Origin: Bacillus massilinigeriensis
Lineage (GTDB): Bacteria > Bacillota > Bacilli > Bacillales > Cytobacillaceae
NCBI RefSeq assembly: GCF_900117315.1
Contig: NZ_LT630337.1
Coordinates: 3,047,601-3,111,600, forward strand
Direction: 5' to 3'
DNA: 64,000 nt
Below the pieces are notes generated by a model that worked only from the letters and a program-made list of their open reading frames with translations, did not search any database and was not told the DNA's origin. The position numbers were made by a program, and so were the translations under genes. Shown one piece after another: positions 26,277 through 33,769 of this stretch. Numbering within the stretch: the first letter of the stretch is position 1; each line of letters starts with the position of its first letter.

Positions 26277-27572
26277 TCACCCTTGAGCATTTGGATCCTC
26301 GGTAATCGGTGGTTCACTTTCATCCGAGTCACCAGAATCGGTTTCTGTATCTGTATTTGTCTCTTCATCTGAATCGTCCGTTGCTTGTTCCTCATTCTCG
26401 GAGGAATTGCCTTCTTCCACAATTAGTCCCTGGACTTCAACTCGATGAATCGGTGCATAAAAATCCTCTGAAATCTCTTCAGTTTTTAAAAGCTGCCCAT
26501 TTTCATCATAAGTTTCGCGAATGACCTTGATTAGAAGTCCTTCTTTCCCCTCTTCTTCCACTATTTTCTGCAATGGAGTCAGTTGAGGATTAAACTGTAC
26601 GATCGTTTTTGGCTTAAAGGTTTGTTTTCCCTTTGTTTTTATTTGATATTGGTTTAAAAAGCTTGAACCTAAAAGGGAAACTTTAACACTATTTTTCTTC
26701 CATTCTACTTTTATTACATAAGTGGCTTCGTTTGGATTAGAAAATACTAAATCCATATTTCTGTCTACGTCTGCTTTCGCTTCATATCCTAGCTCCGCGT
26801 AATTAGGAAGCTCTTTACTTATTTGTCTTTCGATAATGGAAAAATTAGTTGGTAGTATCACCTGGTAAATTCCTGTTGCAAGAAGATTTAAAGCATGTTT
26901 AGAAACCTGCTTTATCTCTAATTCGTCTAGCTTACCAAGTAGTGAAAATTGAGTCATCGGTTTCAGTTCTATTTCTGACATCTCGCTAGCCAGCAGATTA
27001 TAGTCATTTTCTGTAATTTTCGATTGTATCGTTACTTCTGAGATAACATGGTCCTTCTCAAATTGAGGATCAATTAAGAAATCTCCTAGCTGTAGATCAT
27101 ACTTGCCTGTTTGCAGTTGTCTAGCCTTTGCAAGGATTTCTGACTTTACCTTTTCAAAATCATAAACCGTATTAGACAAAACGGGCGAAATACTCGATAG
27201 AAATGACTCAAATGTATCGATTTCTGCGATTAGGCTATTTTTTTGGCCTTGCTTCGCCTGGTTGACAGAATTCTCAATTTGGAATGAAATCATACTTGTA
27301 TCGAAAGAGTCTGTTTTTTCTTTAAAATGGATTTTGAATTCTGTCTCGCTTTGCCATTTTTCAACCTGCTGCTTCACGATTTGAACCGCTTCATTCTTTG
27401 TTTTTCCTGATACATCGATAGATCCAATAAATGTCCCTTCATCAAAAGAGCTGTTTTTGTTCCATAACGCATCATATGCTTGGACACCGTATTGTGAGAA
27501 ACCGTAAATATAAAAAGTACATACAATTAGTACAAGAAACAGCTTAATTACTTGCTGATTTCTCACATCCAT
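26277..27572 (-). CDS. VanW/G5-like exported protein of the pilus operon
   Basis: Signal-anchor helix about 9-29 (VIKLFLVLIVCTFYIYGF); then a region like the peptidoglycan-binding N-terminus of VanW proteins (FIGSIDVSGKTKNEAVQIV, about 46-66). Residues about 255-305 resemble the end of a VanW domain (ELGYEAKADVDRNMDLVFSN), but the usual glycine-rich GGGxCQ core is missing. A G5-type domain follows at about 320-385 (EGKEGLLIKVIRETYDENG), then an acidic Ser/Glu/Asp-rich tail. G5 domains bind N-acetylglucosamine-containing polymers. I infer a wall-associated pilus accessory factor; no enzymatic role can be assigned. Confidence 0.7.
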   Translation of the reverse strand: MDVRNQQVIKLFLVLIVCTFYIYGFSQYGVQAYDALWNKNSSFDEGTFIGSIDVSGKTKNEAVQIVKQQVEKWQSETEFKIHFKEKTDSFDTSMISFQIENSVNQAKQGQKNSLIAEIDTFESFLSSISPVLSNTVYDFEKVKSEILAKARQLQTGKYDLQLGDFLIDPQFEKDHVISEVTIQSKITENDYNLLASEMSEIELKPMTQFSLLGKLDELEIKQVSKHALNLLATGIYQVILPTNFSIIERQISKELPNYAELGYEAKADVDRNMDLVFSNPNEATYVIKVEWKKNSVKVSLLGSSFLNQYQIKTKGKQTFKPKTIVQFNPQLTPLQKIVEEEGKEGLLIKVIRETYDENGQLLKTEEISEDFYAPIHRVEVQGLIVEEGNSSENEEQATDDSDEETNTDTETDSGDSDESEPPITEDPNAQG

Positions 27573-27586
27573 GAGCCTCCTTTATG

Positions 27587-28366
27587 TTAAGCTTCAACAT
27601 TCATGGATAACTCAACTACAATGCTTGGACCCGCTTCTTGAGCTTTTTCAATATCATTTGAAGTTAGAACGGTTCCTTCAGAGATAAGAATGTTTCCTTC
27701 ATTATCCACAATATCTTTTGTTACACGTTTACCATTTAATAGCTCAATTTGTTTTTCCTTCAGTGCAAGTACTTCTAAATCCTCAAGGGATTGCTCTGTA
27801 GGTACCGCAGGAATTTCCTCAATTAATGCATCTGCTTGAGAGGTTGCAGCCTCTACTTGTCCATTTTCTTCAAGTTCTTCAACAGAATTTAGAAAATGGG
27901 AGGTTGATTCTTCCTTAACAATGATAATATCTTTACCAAAGGTTACGACTAAATCTGTGGAAAGAGCAACCTCTTTGTCAGCCACTTTTAACTGCATACC
28001 AAGGATGTGCCCAGTATCTTGGTCAACAAAATACTCGACAACTTCTCCGATGAGCTCTCCTTTTCTAGTCATGACTCTTGTATTGGTGATTTTGATCTTT
28101 TTATTTACAAGCTGATTTGCAATTGGAATTTCGTTTAAATCAATTACTGCGCTCTCGCTATCAACGGTTACAGCATATTCTCCAATCCCTACAACTTTTT
28201 TAAAGGGAATGGCCTTTACACTTACTTGAAAATCTTCATGCTCAATGGTTAAAAAATCAACTGAGCCTTTATCTGGATTTATAACTAATGATTTTACTTT
28301 ACCTACTTGATTACCGTCTGCGATACTGATAATCGGCAATCCACTTATTTGAGTACTTTTCTTCAT
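27587..28366 (-). CDS. PRC-barrel domain protein
   Basis: Two PRC-barrel-like domains: about 3-75 (GLPIISIADGNQVGKVKSLVI) and about 80-150 (TRKGELIGEVVEYFVDQDTG). A variable acidic linker and a conserved-looking C-terminal segment about 205-255 follow (LNGKRVTKDIVDNEGNILIS, EGTVLTSNDIEKAQEAG). No membrane segment or signal peptide, so cytoplasmic. Lies 14 bases before the VanW-like gene in the pilus operon. PRC barrels usually mediate protein contacts; a regulatory or docking role in pilus assembly is inference. Confidence 0.72.
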   Translation of the reverse strand: MKKSTQISGLPIISIADGNQVGKVKSLVINPDKGSVDFLTIEHEDFQVSVKAIPFKKVVGIGEYAVTVDSESAVIDLNEIPIANQLVNKKIKITNTRVMTRKGELIGEVVEYFVDQDTGHILGMQLKVADKEVALSTDLVVTFGKDIIIVKEESTSHFLNSVEELEENGQVEAATSQADALIEEIPAVPTEQSLEDLEVLALKEKQIELLNGKRVTKDIVDNEGNILISEGTVLTSNDIEKAQEAGPSIVVELSMNVEA

Positions 28367-28442
28367 GAATTTTTCACCACACCTAATCTATTAGTTACTA
28401 AACTATTATATATGATTTTCATTTTAACATGCCCAATGTAAT

Positions 28443-30635
28443 TTATAGTGTATTTTCATAATATTGTCCATATAAATATAGAATTTCCAATTGTATGATT
28501 GGATAGTCCTTGAATCTTTCTTTAAGTTCATCTAATAACACTTTTAGTTTTTCCAGTTCATGAGACCGAATATATTGTTCAATCAGTAAGCTGGCAAAAG
28601 TGTAATATTCCTGTAGCGGTAACGCAGGATGCATATGATCTTGGATTAGTTTCTCATACTCCGCCGGCCTCATCTGTTTGCGCATAAGATGAATTTGCGA
28701 GACCATCGTATGGAAAATCTGTTCTTGTAGGGTAGTTTTTTGTTCATACTTAGAAGCTTCAGCTTCTATCTCCTCTTCAGCATTAGATTGTTCCATTTTT
28801 TCAGGAGAGATGTTGAAATCTTCTATATCCAGTACATCTTGCTCCTCAAAATCTATATCTGTTTGTTCTTCTTTTGAAGGAAGAGTATGTTCTTCCATCT
28901 CATCCATTTCTAATTCTTCATCTACCATTAGCTCATTGTCTGCCGCGACTTCCAATACATCCAATGGTAAGTCAAGTACTTCTTCTTCCTTATCAAATAA
29001 TAACGACTCGATTAGTTCTTCTGAGTCTGTATTAAAATCTTCATTTAAAGAAGCTGCCTCGAAGGTATCCAGGTCAAGATTATCAATTCCATTTAAGATT
29101 TTCTCTTCTATCTTACCTTCAACCAGTGGAGCTTCCTCTAGGTCTATTTTCTCTACGATGAAATCATCATTATTTTGTACCCCATTTGGTACCATAGTCT
29201 CTTCAATTAAAGTATCATCTAGCTGGTCTGTTTCTGGTAACAGATCCTCTTCTATGGAGTCTTCATTTAATGGAGCTTCTTCTGGTAAGAGACTCTCTTC
29301 AATGTTATCGTCATTAGCTTGAGCTTTTTCTGATAACGGGTTCTCTTCAATGATATCTTCATTTAATTGAGTTTCCTCAGGTAACAGAATCTCTTCAATG
29401 AGCTCCTCATTTAATTGAGCTTTTTCCGGATTTGCTTCCTCTTCGATAGTTCCTTCATTTAATAGATTTTCCTCTATCTCTAATACCTCTTCTGTTATCT
29501 CATCAATAGGCTCTTCAGAAGCATCCTTCTTATCCTCAATCTTAATTGGGGCAATTTCGTCATCTTCCCAGTTAAGATTATACTCTTCCACAGCTACAAG
29601 GCTATCTGTAACATCTTCCTGCCATTCCAATTCTGCAATTTCTGGTTGAAGCTCTTCTTCATTTGTCTCATTAATTTCAGCCTCAGCAATAGCCACTTCC
29701 TTCTCCGCCATTGATTCAACCAAATCATCTTTAAACAAATCTTCATATAGACTATCATCGATGGTATGAACTGGGTCCTCGTAATCGTCGGATTCTAGTT
29801 CTAACTCATTTCCATCAAGCTGAGCATCAAGATTTTCACTCGCCGTATCAAGTCCTACCTCTTCACCCTCTGGTTGATTTATTTCATCAAAGCTCATATC
29901 TGTCAGGTCATCATTTTCTTCTAATAGTTTTTCGATTTCTGACATATAATGCTCTTCTTCATTGCTAATGACAAGGTCTTCACTTTCTTGGTCAATCTTT
30001 TTAAATTCTTCTATCTCTTCTCGTTCAAGTAGAGAGGATAAATCATCGTCGATTTTATCTAATGGTACTTCTTCGACAATTTTTTCTGCTTCTGCTATAG
30101 TATCAGTATTAACAGGTTCCTCTGTTTTTTCATCAACAGAATGTGAAAAAGGAGCTAATCCCTCGTCATCGAAAATAATTTCTTCTAGATATTCATCCTC
30201 TTTTTTCTGAGCACTATCAGCTTCTTCAGAATTGATTACTGATATTTCGTCAATTTTGTCCAATTCATCCAAATGAATATCATCTTGAATTCCATTTGGT
30301 ATGTTTAATTCGTCATTACTAGCTTCATCATTATTTGCAGAAGGTAGAAATTCGTTTTTATTCCACTCTTTATTGCTTTGTTCTTGATTGGTTAAATAAA
30401 TGACTTTTCCTAGCCGTTTATCCAAAATATAAGCAACTAATAATACCAACAGCAAAATAAGCAGGCCGGTTTGCCATAATGGGAAAGTGTTCTTTGCCAA
30501 GATACCAATGCTTGCAATGCAAAAAGAAATGACAATTAGGATCATTTTTCCGCTCACTTTTAACCCAAGAGGCAAGAAGTAGATAATTGGTACTAGAATG
30601 ATTAATGATACTAGTGCTATAATCATACTCTCCAC
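28443..30635 (-). CDS. Highly acidic membrane protein heading the pilus operon
   Basis: Not recognised. Three hydrophobic helices in the first 70 residues (LVSLIILVPIIYFLPLGL; MILIVISFCIASIGILA; LLILLLVLLVAYIL) are followed by about 550 residues dominated by Glu and Asp. Residues about 395-515 contain roughly eight 16-residue repeats of the form LNEDxIEExLLPEEAQ. The C-terminal 95 residues are different: a helical, TPR-like domain (MVSQIHLMRKQMRPAEYEKL, EYYTFASLLIEQYIR). GTG start follows GGGGTGA. 730 aa. It is the first gene of the operon leading to pilB, so a cytoplasmic scaffold or spacer for pilus assembly is possible. Confidence 0.75.
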   Translation of the reverse strand: MESMIIALVSLIILVPIIYFLPLGLKVSGKMILIVISFCIASIGILAKNTFPLWQTGLLILLLVLLVAYILDKRLGKVIYLTNQEQSNKEWNKNEFLPSANNDEASNDELNIPNGIQDDIHLDELDKIDEISVINSEEADSAQKKEDEYLEEIIFDDEGLAPFSHSVDEKTEEPVNTDTIAEAEKIVEEVPLDKIDDDLSSLLEREEIEEFKKIDQESEDLVISNEEEHYMSEIEKLLEENDDLTDMSFDEINQPEGEEVGLDTASENLDAQLDGNELELESDDYEDPVHTIDDSLYEDLFKDDLVESMAEKEVAIAEAEINETNEEELQPEIAELEWQEDVTDSLVAVEEYNLNWEDDEIAPIKIEDKKDASEEPIDEITEEVLEIEENLLNEGTIEEEANPEKAQLNEELIEEILLPEETQLNEDIIEENPLSEKAQANDDNIEESLLPEEAPLNEDSIEEDLLPETDQLDDTLIEETMVPNGVQNNDDFIVEKIDLEEAPLVEGKIEEKILNGIDNLDLDTFEAASLNEDFNTDSEELIESLLFDKEEEVLDLPLDVLEVAADNELMVDEELEMDEMEEHTLPSKEEQTDIDFEEQDVLDIEDFNISPEKMEQSNAEEEIEAEASKYEQKTTLQEQIFHTMVSQIHLMRKQMRPAEYEKLIQDHMHPALPLQEYYTFASLLIEQYIRSHELEKLKVLLDELKERFKDYPIIQLEILYLYGQYYENTL
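29110..29465 (-). repeat. 48-bp coding repeats in the acidic membrane protein
   Basis: About seven to eight diverged copies of a 48-bp unit (16 codons), best seen as LNEELIEEILLPEETQ, LNEDIIEENPLSEKAQ and LNEDSIEEDLLPETDQ. Copy number may vary between strains. Confidence 0.8.
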
Positions 30636-30736
30636 TTAATCACCCCTTTTTTATATATTTTTTATAGAAGTGGGTCAGGCCATTTTTACCATATTTATTT
30701 CTACTTTATTAGACATTTATCGACTAATAATTATTG

Positions 30737-30742
30737 TATAAT
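30737..30742 (+). promoter_or_regulatory. Candidate -10 element for the minor pilin operon
   Basis: Perfect TATAAT 32 bases before the first minor pilin start. The best -35 (TAGACA, 30710-30715) is at a 21-bp spacing, too long for a typical SigA promoter, so activation by a regulator may be needed. Confidence 0.45.
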
Positions 30743-30773
30743 AAACTTATCCTTTTTGAAAGAAGGTGAAGTT

Positions 30774-31235
30774 ATGATTATGTGGAAATTTTTGAAAAAC
30801 AATCGCGGACTTACACTCATTGAAGTATTAGTTTCCCTCACTATATTAGGAATAGTCGTGACTTCTTTCCTATCTTTCTTTAATAATGCCTATAGCTATA
30901 CGAAAAGGAATGAAGATAAAACGGTTGGAATTAATGTGGCTAGGAATGTGCTTTATTATATAGAAGAGTTGGACTATGAGGAGGTAGAGAAATTTATTAC
31001 TGAATCAAATAGTCCATCTGTAGATTTGGATGTTTCTGACTGCAATAATTCAATTTTTAAAGATAGCACCGCCTGTAATGGCATTTTCTCCACTACTATT
31101 AATAATCAAGTGTTTATTCCTACTGTCAAACTATCTAAAAGAGGCACGGAGCTAGACGATTATTTAACAGATGTGACTGTCAAGGTAGAATGGAATGATC
31201 AGTCTGTTAGTGTAAAGGGTTTGATAAAAAAATGA
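30774..31235 (+). CDS. Minor type IV prepilin (PilV-like)
   Basis: Class III signal MIMWKFLKNNRG followed by LTLIEVLVSLTILGIVVTSF with Glu5 present. The globular part contains a cysteine pair ten residues apart (SDCNNSIFKDSTACNG), suited to a disulfide loop, and a C-terminal beta strand region (DVTVKVEWNDQSVSVKGL). ATG 30774 follows AAGGTG at five bases; a TTG at 30756 is rejected. 153 aa. First of three plus-strand minor pilin genes, divergent from the ATPase operon; overlaps the next gene by four bases. Confidence 0.88.
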   Translation: MIMWKFLKNNRGLTLIEVLVSLTILGIVVTSFLSFFNNAYSYTKRNEDKTVGINVARNVLYYIEELDYEEVEKFITESNSPSVDLDVSDCNNSIFKDSTACNGIFSTTINNQVFIPTVKLSKRGTELDDYLTDVTVKVEWNDQSVSVKGLIKK

Positions 31236-31873
31236 TAAAATTTCTTCATAACAATAGAGGTCTTACATTAATTGAAGTTTTATTAACCCTGGTCATCACT
31301 GCGATTGTATCAACCGTTATTTATAGTACCTTTACTACCGGTATAAAACTCTATCAAAAAATAGGAATAGAAGGTCAATTGCGGGATGATGCAGATTATA
31401 TTGCCACGATGATTTTAAATCAATTCTATGAAAATTCACCAAGCTTTGTTGAAAACTTTGAAAATGCTGGAGTAAAAGGGGTAAAGCTTGTAAGATACAA
31501 AGAAAAAACAGTTGAGCGATATGTTATTGAGGATAACATCAAACTTGATAAAATCATTTTAATATATTTAAAAGATAATAAATTTTATATAAAAAATTTA
31601 AGGGTAGATAATTTAAAAAATGCCGACAATGTAAACGATTTGTCTGAAGGGGATGAAATAGAAATTTCTAATGATTCATCCATTTTGACAACGATTGATG
31701 GAGAAAGTTCTTCTATTAATTTAGATATATACAGCTGTCGTTCTAACAAAAATGAAGCCAAATGTAATCATGGGACCATTAAGTTAATTATCGCCATTGG
31801 AGATGAAAACCAAAACAGAAGTAGTTTTTTAAAAACGAAGCCGATGTTATTAAAAAGTTCCTTTGGATACTAA
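31232..31873 (+). CDS. Minor type IV prepilin (PilW-like)
   Basis: Class III signal MIKFLHNNRG, then LTLIEVLLTLVITAIVSTVI with Glu5. A 170-residue globular domain follows, including a cysteine pair (IYSCRSNKNEAKCNHG) near its C-terminal third. The start overlaps the preceding stop (ATGA), so translation is coupled. 213 aa. Second gene of the minor pilin set; PilW/GspJ-like by size and position. Confidence 0.88.
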   Translation: MIKFLHNNRGLTLIEVLLTLVITAIVSTVIYSTFTTGIKLYQKIGIEGQLRDDADYIATMILNQFYENSPSFVENFENAGVKGVKLVRYKEKTVERYVIEDNIKLDKIILIYLKDNKFYIKNLRVDNLKNADNVNDLSEGDEIEISNDSSILTTIDGESSSINLDIYSCRSNKNEAKCNHGTIKLIIAIGDENQNRSSFLKTKPMLLKSSFGY

Positions 31874-31885
31874 TGGAGGGATACT

Positions 31886-33634
31886 ATGTTAAAGAATGAA
31901 AAGGGCTCGACCCTATTAGTTGTTATGCTTATGGTTTTTATTTTTTCTGTTTTGGGGCTTTCCATCATTTCTACTAGCATCGGTGGTGCAAAACGGACTG
32001 AAGTAAGAGAAAATGAGGTAGTTGATAATTTAGAAGCGATTAAGAAGGTTAATGAGGGAGTAGCTGTTATTCGTTCATATGTTGATAAGAATTTTGATCC
32101 TAAAGAGGATATTCGGGAATATAGTCAAAAATTAAATAGTTTTATTGAGTGTAAAAGTTCAGATAATGAAGCAATTTGTTCGAACCCTACAAAAGCCAAT
32201 ATTGAGAATGACGAAGATGAGAAAAGATATGAGATAACTAATATCTCTTTTATTGATAATCCTGACAAACCCGGCGAAAAATTGTACAACATCAGTGAAT
32301 TCGAAGATTATTCTCGAGTCTTAGAGGTTTCATCAGAATATGCTCCTGGCAAATATTATACTCAACTTGTTTATATCACAGCTATGCCTAGTTTTCTCAA
32401 GTATTCAATAGGCTCGAGAGGTGGATTAACAATTAACGGTTCAGCCTATTTGCAAGGAAATATTTATGCTAATAAATCTTTAAGTATAAGTAAAGAAGCT
32501 AAGTACACATACGCCTCAAATAATTATATTGTAAAAACTGAATTGCCTTCCTTTTTTGATGAAGGTAATAATAACTTGATGGTTGAAACAGGAAAGGTTA
32601 AATATTGTGAAAATTCCTGTTATGATTCTGATAATAGCCCGATAGAAGATAATTGGAAGGATCAAAACGTAGATAATATTGTAGATTTATTTGAACCTTA
32701 TGATCCAGATGTTTCAGATGAAAAACTTCAATTTGTCCAAGTGGATATTTTAAATACCTTTTTTGAAAAGTTAATATCTGCAGGTTTTGACATTTCCGTA
32801 ATACCTACAGATTATTTAATAGAAAAATCGGATCCCCTAGCCGAAAATCAACGAATTTTAGACTTTACTACATTCATAAAAGGTCAAATTAAAAAGAATG
32901 CAGATTCTATTAATGGAAAGGGATTTGAAACAATAACTTCCTTCAATCAATTTAAAGATATCGGAAAAAGTGTATTATATCAGGGAGATGCTTATATTGA
33001 TTTGGATAATCTAAATTTATCTAAAGGTAATTGGTTAATCATTGATGGGAATGCCTTTTTTGAAAGCTCTGGAACGAATCAAATGTCTATTTCAGCCAAT
33101 ATCTTGGTTACAGGGAATATCAGTTTTAAAGGGAAATTTTCCATTGATTCGACTATGTATGTATTAGGGAATGCATCTGTAAATGACGTTGATATTGAAA
33201 AAACCGATAGTGGATCAGAACTTATTCTAATGGCACAAAAAGAATTAAATATTGCCAGATTTAATAAGTTTTTTGATCCAACAGACCCTACAAAAATTAA
33301 CGAAAACAGGGTGGATAAAATTAATGGTTACCTTTATACTGCTTCAGATGCGACCGTGTATGCAATCGGCTCTTATATTTATGTTGATGGCGGGGTGTTT
33401 GCAAAAGGGAATTTAGAAGTAAATTCCTTCAGAGGGAAGGTGAATAGTCTCCCTTGTAGCAATAATAACGATGATTCGAATTGTGTTAGAGCTGCAGATG
33501 TCAACTCATCCCGATTAATTATTAAAAATAATAAGAGACTCTTTTTAAATCAGGTTCAGGGGCTACCAAGGGTAGATAAGCTTGATGTGATGACTGATTT
33601 AATGAAAAAAGGTGCCAAAACGAAAGTTGAGTAG
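31886..33634 (+). CDS. Large minor pilin-like protein (PilX/GspK-like, candidate tip subunit)
   Basis: Begins MLKNEKGSTLLVVMLMVFIF, a prepilin-like signal, but the fifth mature residue is Val rather than Glu, as in GspK-type tip pseudopilins. At 582 aa it is far larger than ordinary pilins. The middle and end show repeated short beta-rich segments with Gly-Asn turns (GGLTINGSAYLQGNIYANKS; ILVTGNISFKGKFSIDST; YIYVDGGVFAKGNLEV), suggesting a beta-solenoid like polymer-forming domains. Three cysteine pairs (CKSSDNEAIC, CENSC, CSNNNDDSNC). GGAGGG ribosome site. Probable adhesin at the pilus tip, by inference. Confidence 0.8.
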   Translation: MLKNEKGSTLLVVMLMVFIFSVLGLSIISTSIGGAKRTEVRENEVVDNLEAIKKVNEGVAVIRSYVDKNFDPKEDIREYSQKLNSFIECKSSDNEAICSNPTKANIENDEDEKRYEITNISFIDNPDKPGEKLYNISEFEDYSRVLEVSSEYAPGKYYTQLVYITAMPSFLKYSIGSRGGLTINGSAYLQGNIYANKSLSISKEAKYTYASNNYIVKTELPSFFDEGNNNLMVETGKVKYCENSCYDSDNSPIEDNWKDQNVDNIVDLFEPYDPDVSDEKLQFVQVDILNTFFEKLISAGFDISVIPTDYLIEKSDPLAENQRILDFTTFIKGQIKKNADSINGKGFETITSFNQFKDIGKSVLYQGDAYIDLDNLNLSKGNWLIIDGNAFFESSGTNQMSISANILVTGNISFKGKFSIDSTMYVLGNASVNDVDIEKTDSGSELILMAQKELNIARFNKFFDPTDPTKINENRVDKINGYLYTASDATVYAIGSYIYVDGGVFAKGNLEVNSFRGKVNSLPCSNNNDDSNCVRAADVNSSRLIIKNNKRLFLNQVQGLPRVDKLDVMTDLMKKGAKTKVE

Positions 33635-33660
33635 GAGCATATAGTTGTTAAAATGAAATG

Positions 33661-33690
33661 AAACCCCGGTATTGCTCCGGGGTTTTTTTA
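33661..33690 (+). terminator. Minor pilin operon terminator
   Basis: AAACCCCGG, 7-base loop, CCGGGGTTTTTTT. Strong rho-independent terminator 27 bases after the stop. Confidence 0.95.
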
Positions 33691-33707
33691 ACTACTAAGG
33701 ACATACC

Positions 33708-33752
33708 AAAACCCGAATGAATAGTCGCTAGTGTCTATACATTCGGGTTTTT
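33708..33752. terminator. Bidirectional terminator before the lipoprotein gene end
   Basis: AAAACCCGAATG (33708-33719) pairs with CATTCGGGTTTTT (33740-33752). It can end the minus-strand lipoprotein transcript and back up the plus-strand terminator. Confidence 0.85.
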
Positions 33753-33769
33753 AAGGATAGGGCTATATC

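Noticed and set aside
28810-29322. Serine-rich 170-codon frame on the plus strand
   Set aside because: It is the antisense shadow of the Glu/Asp-rich repeat gene; no ribosome site and low-complexity serine composition.
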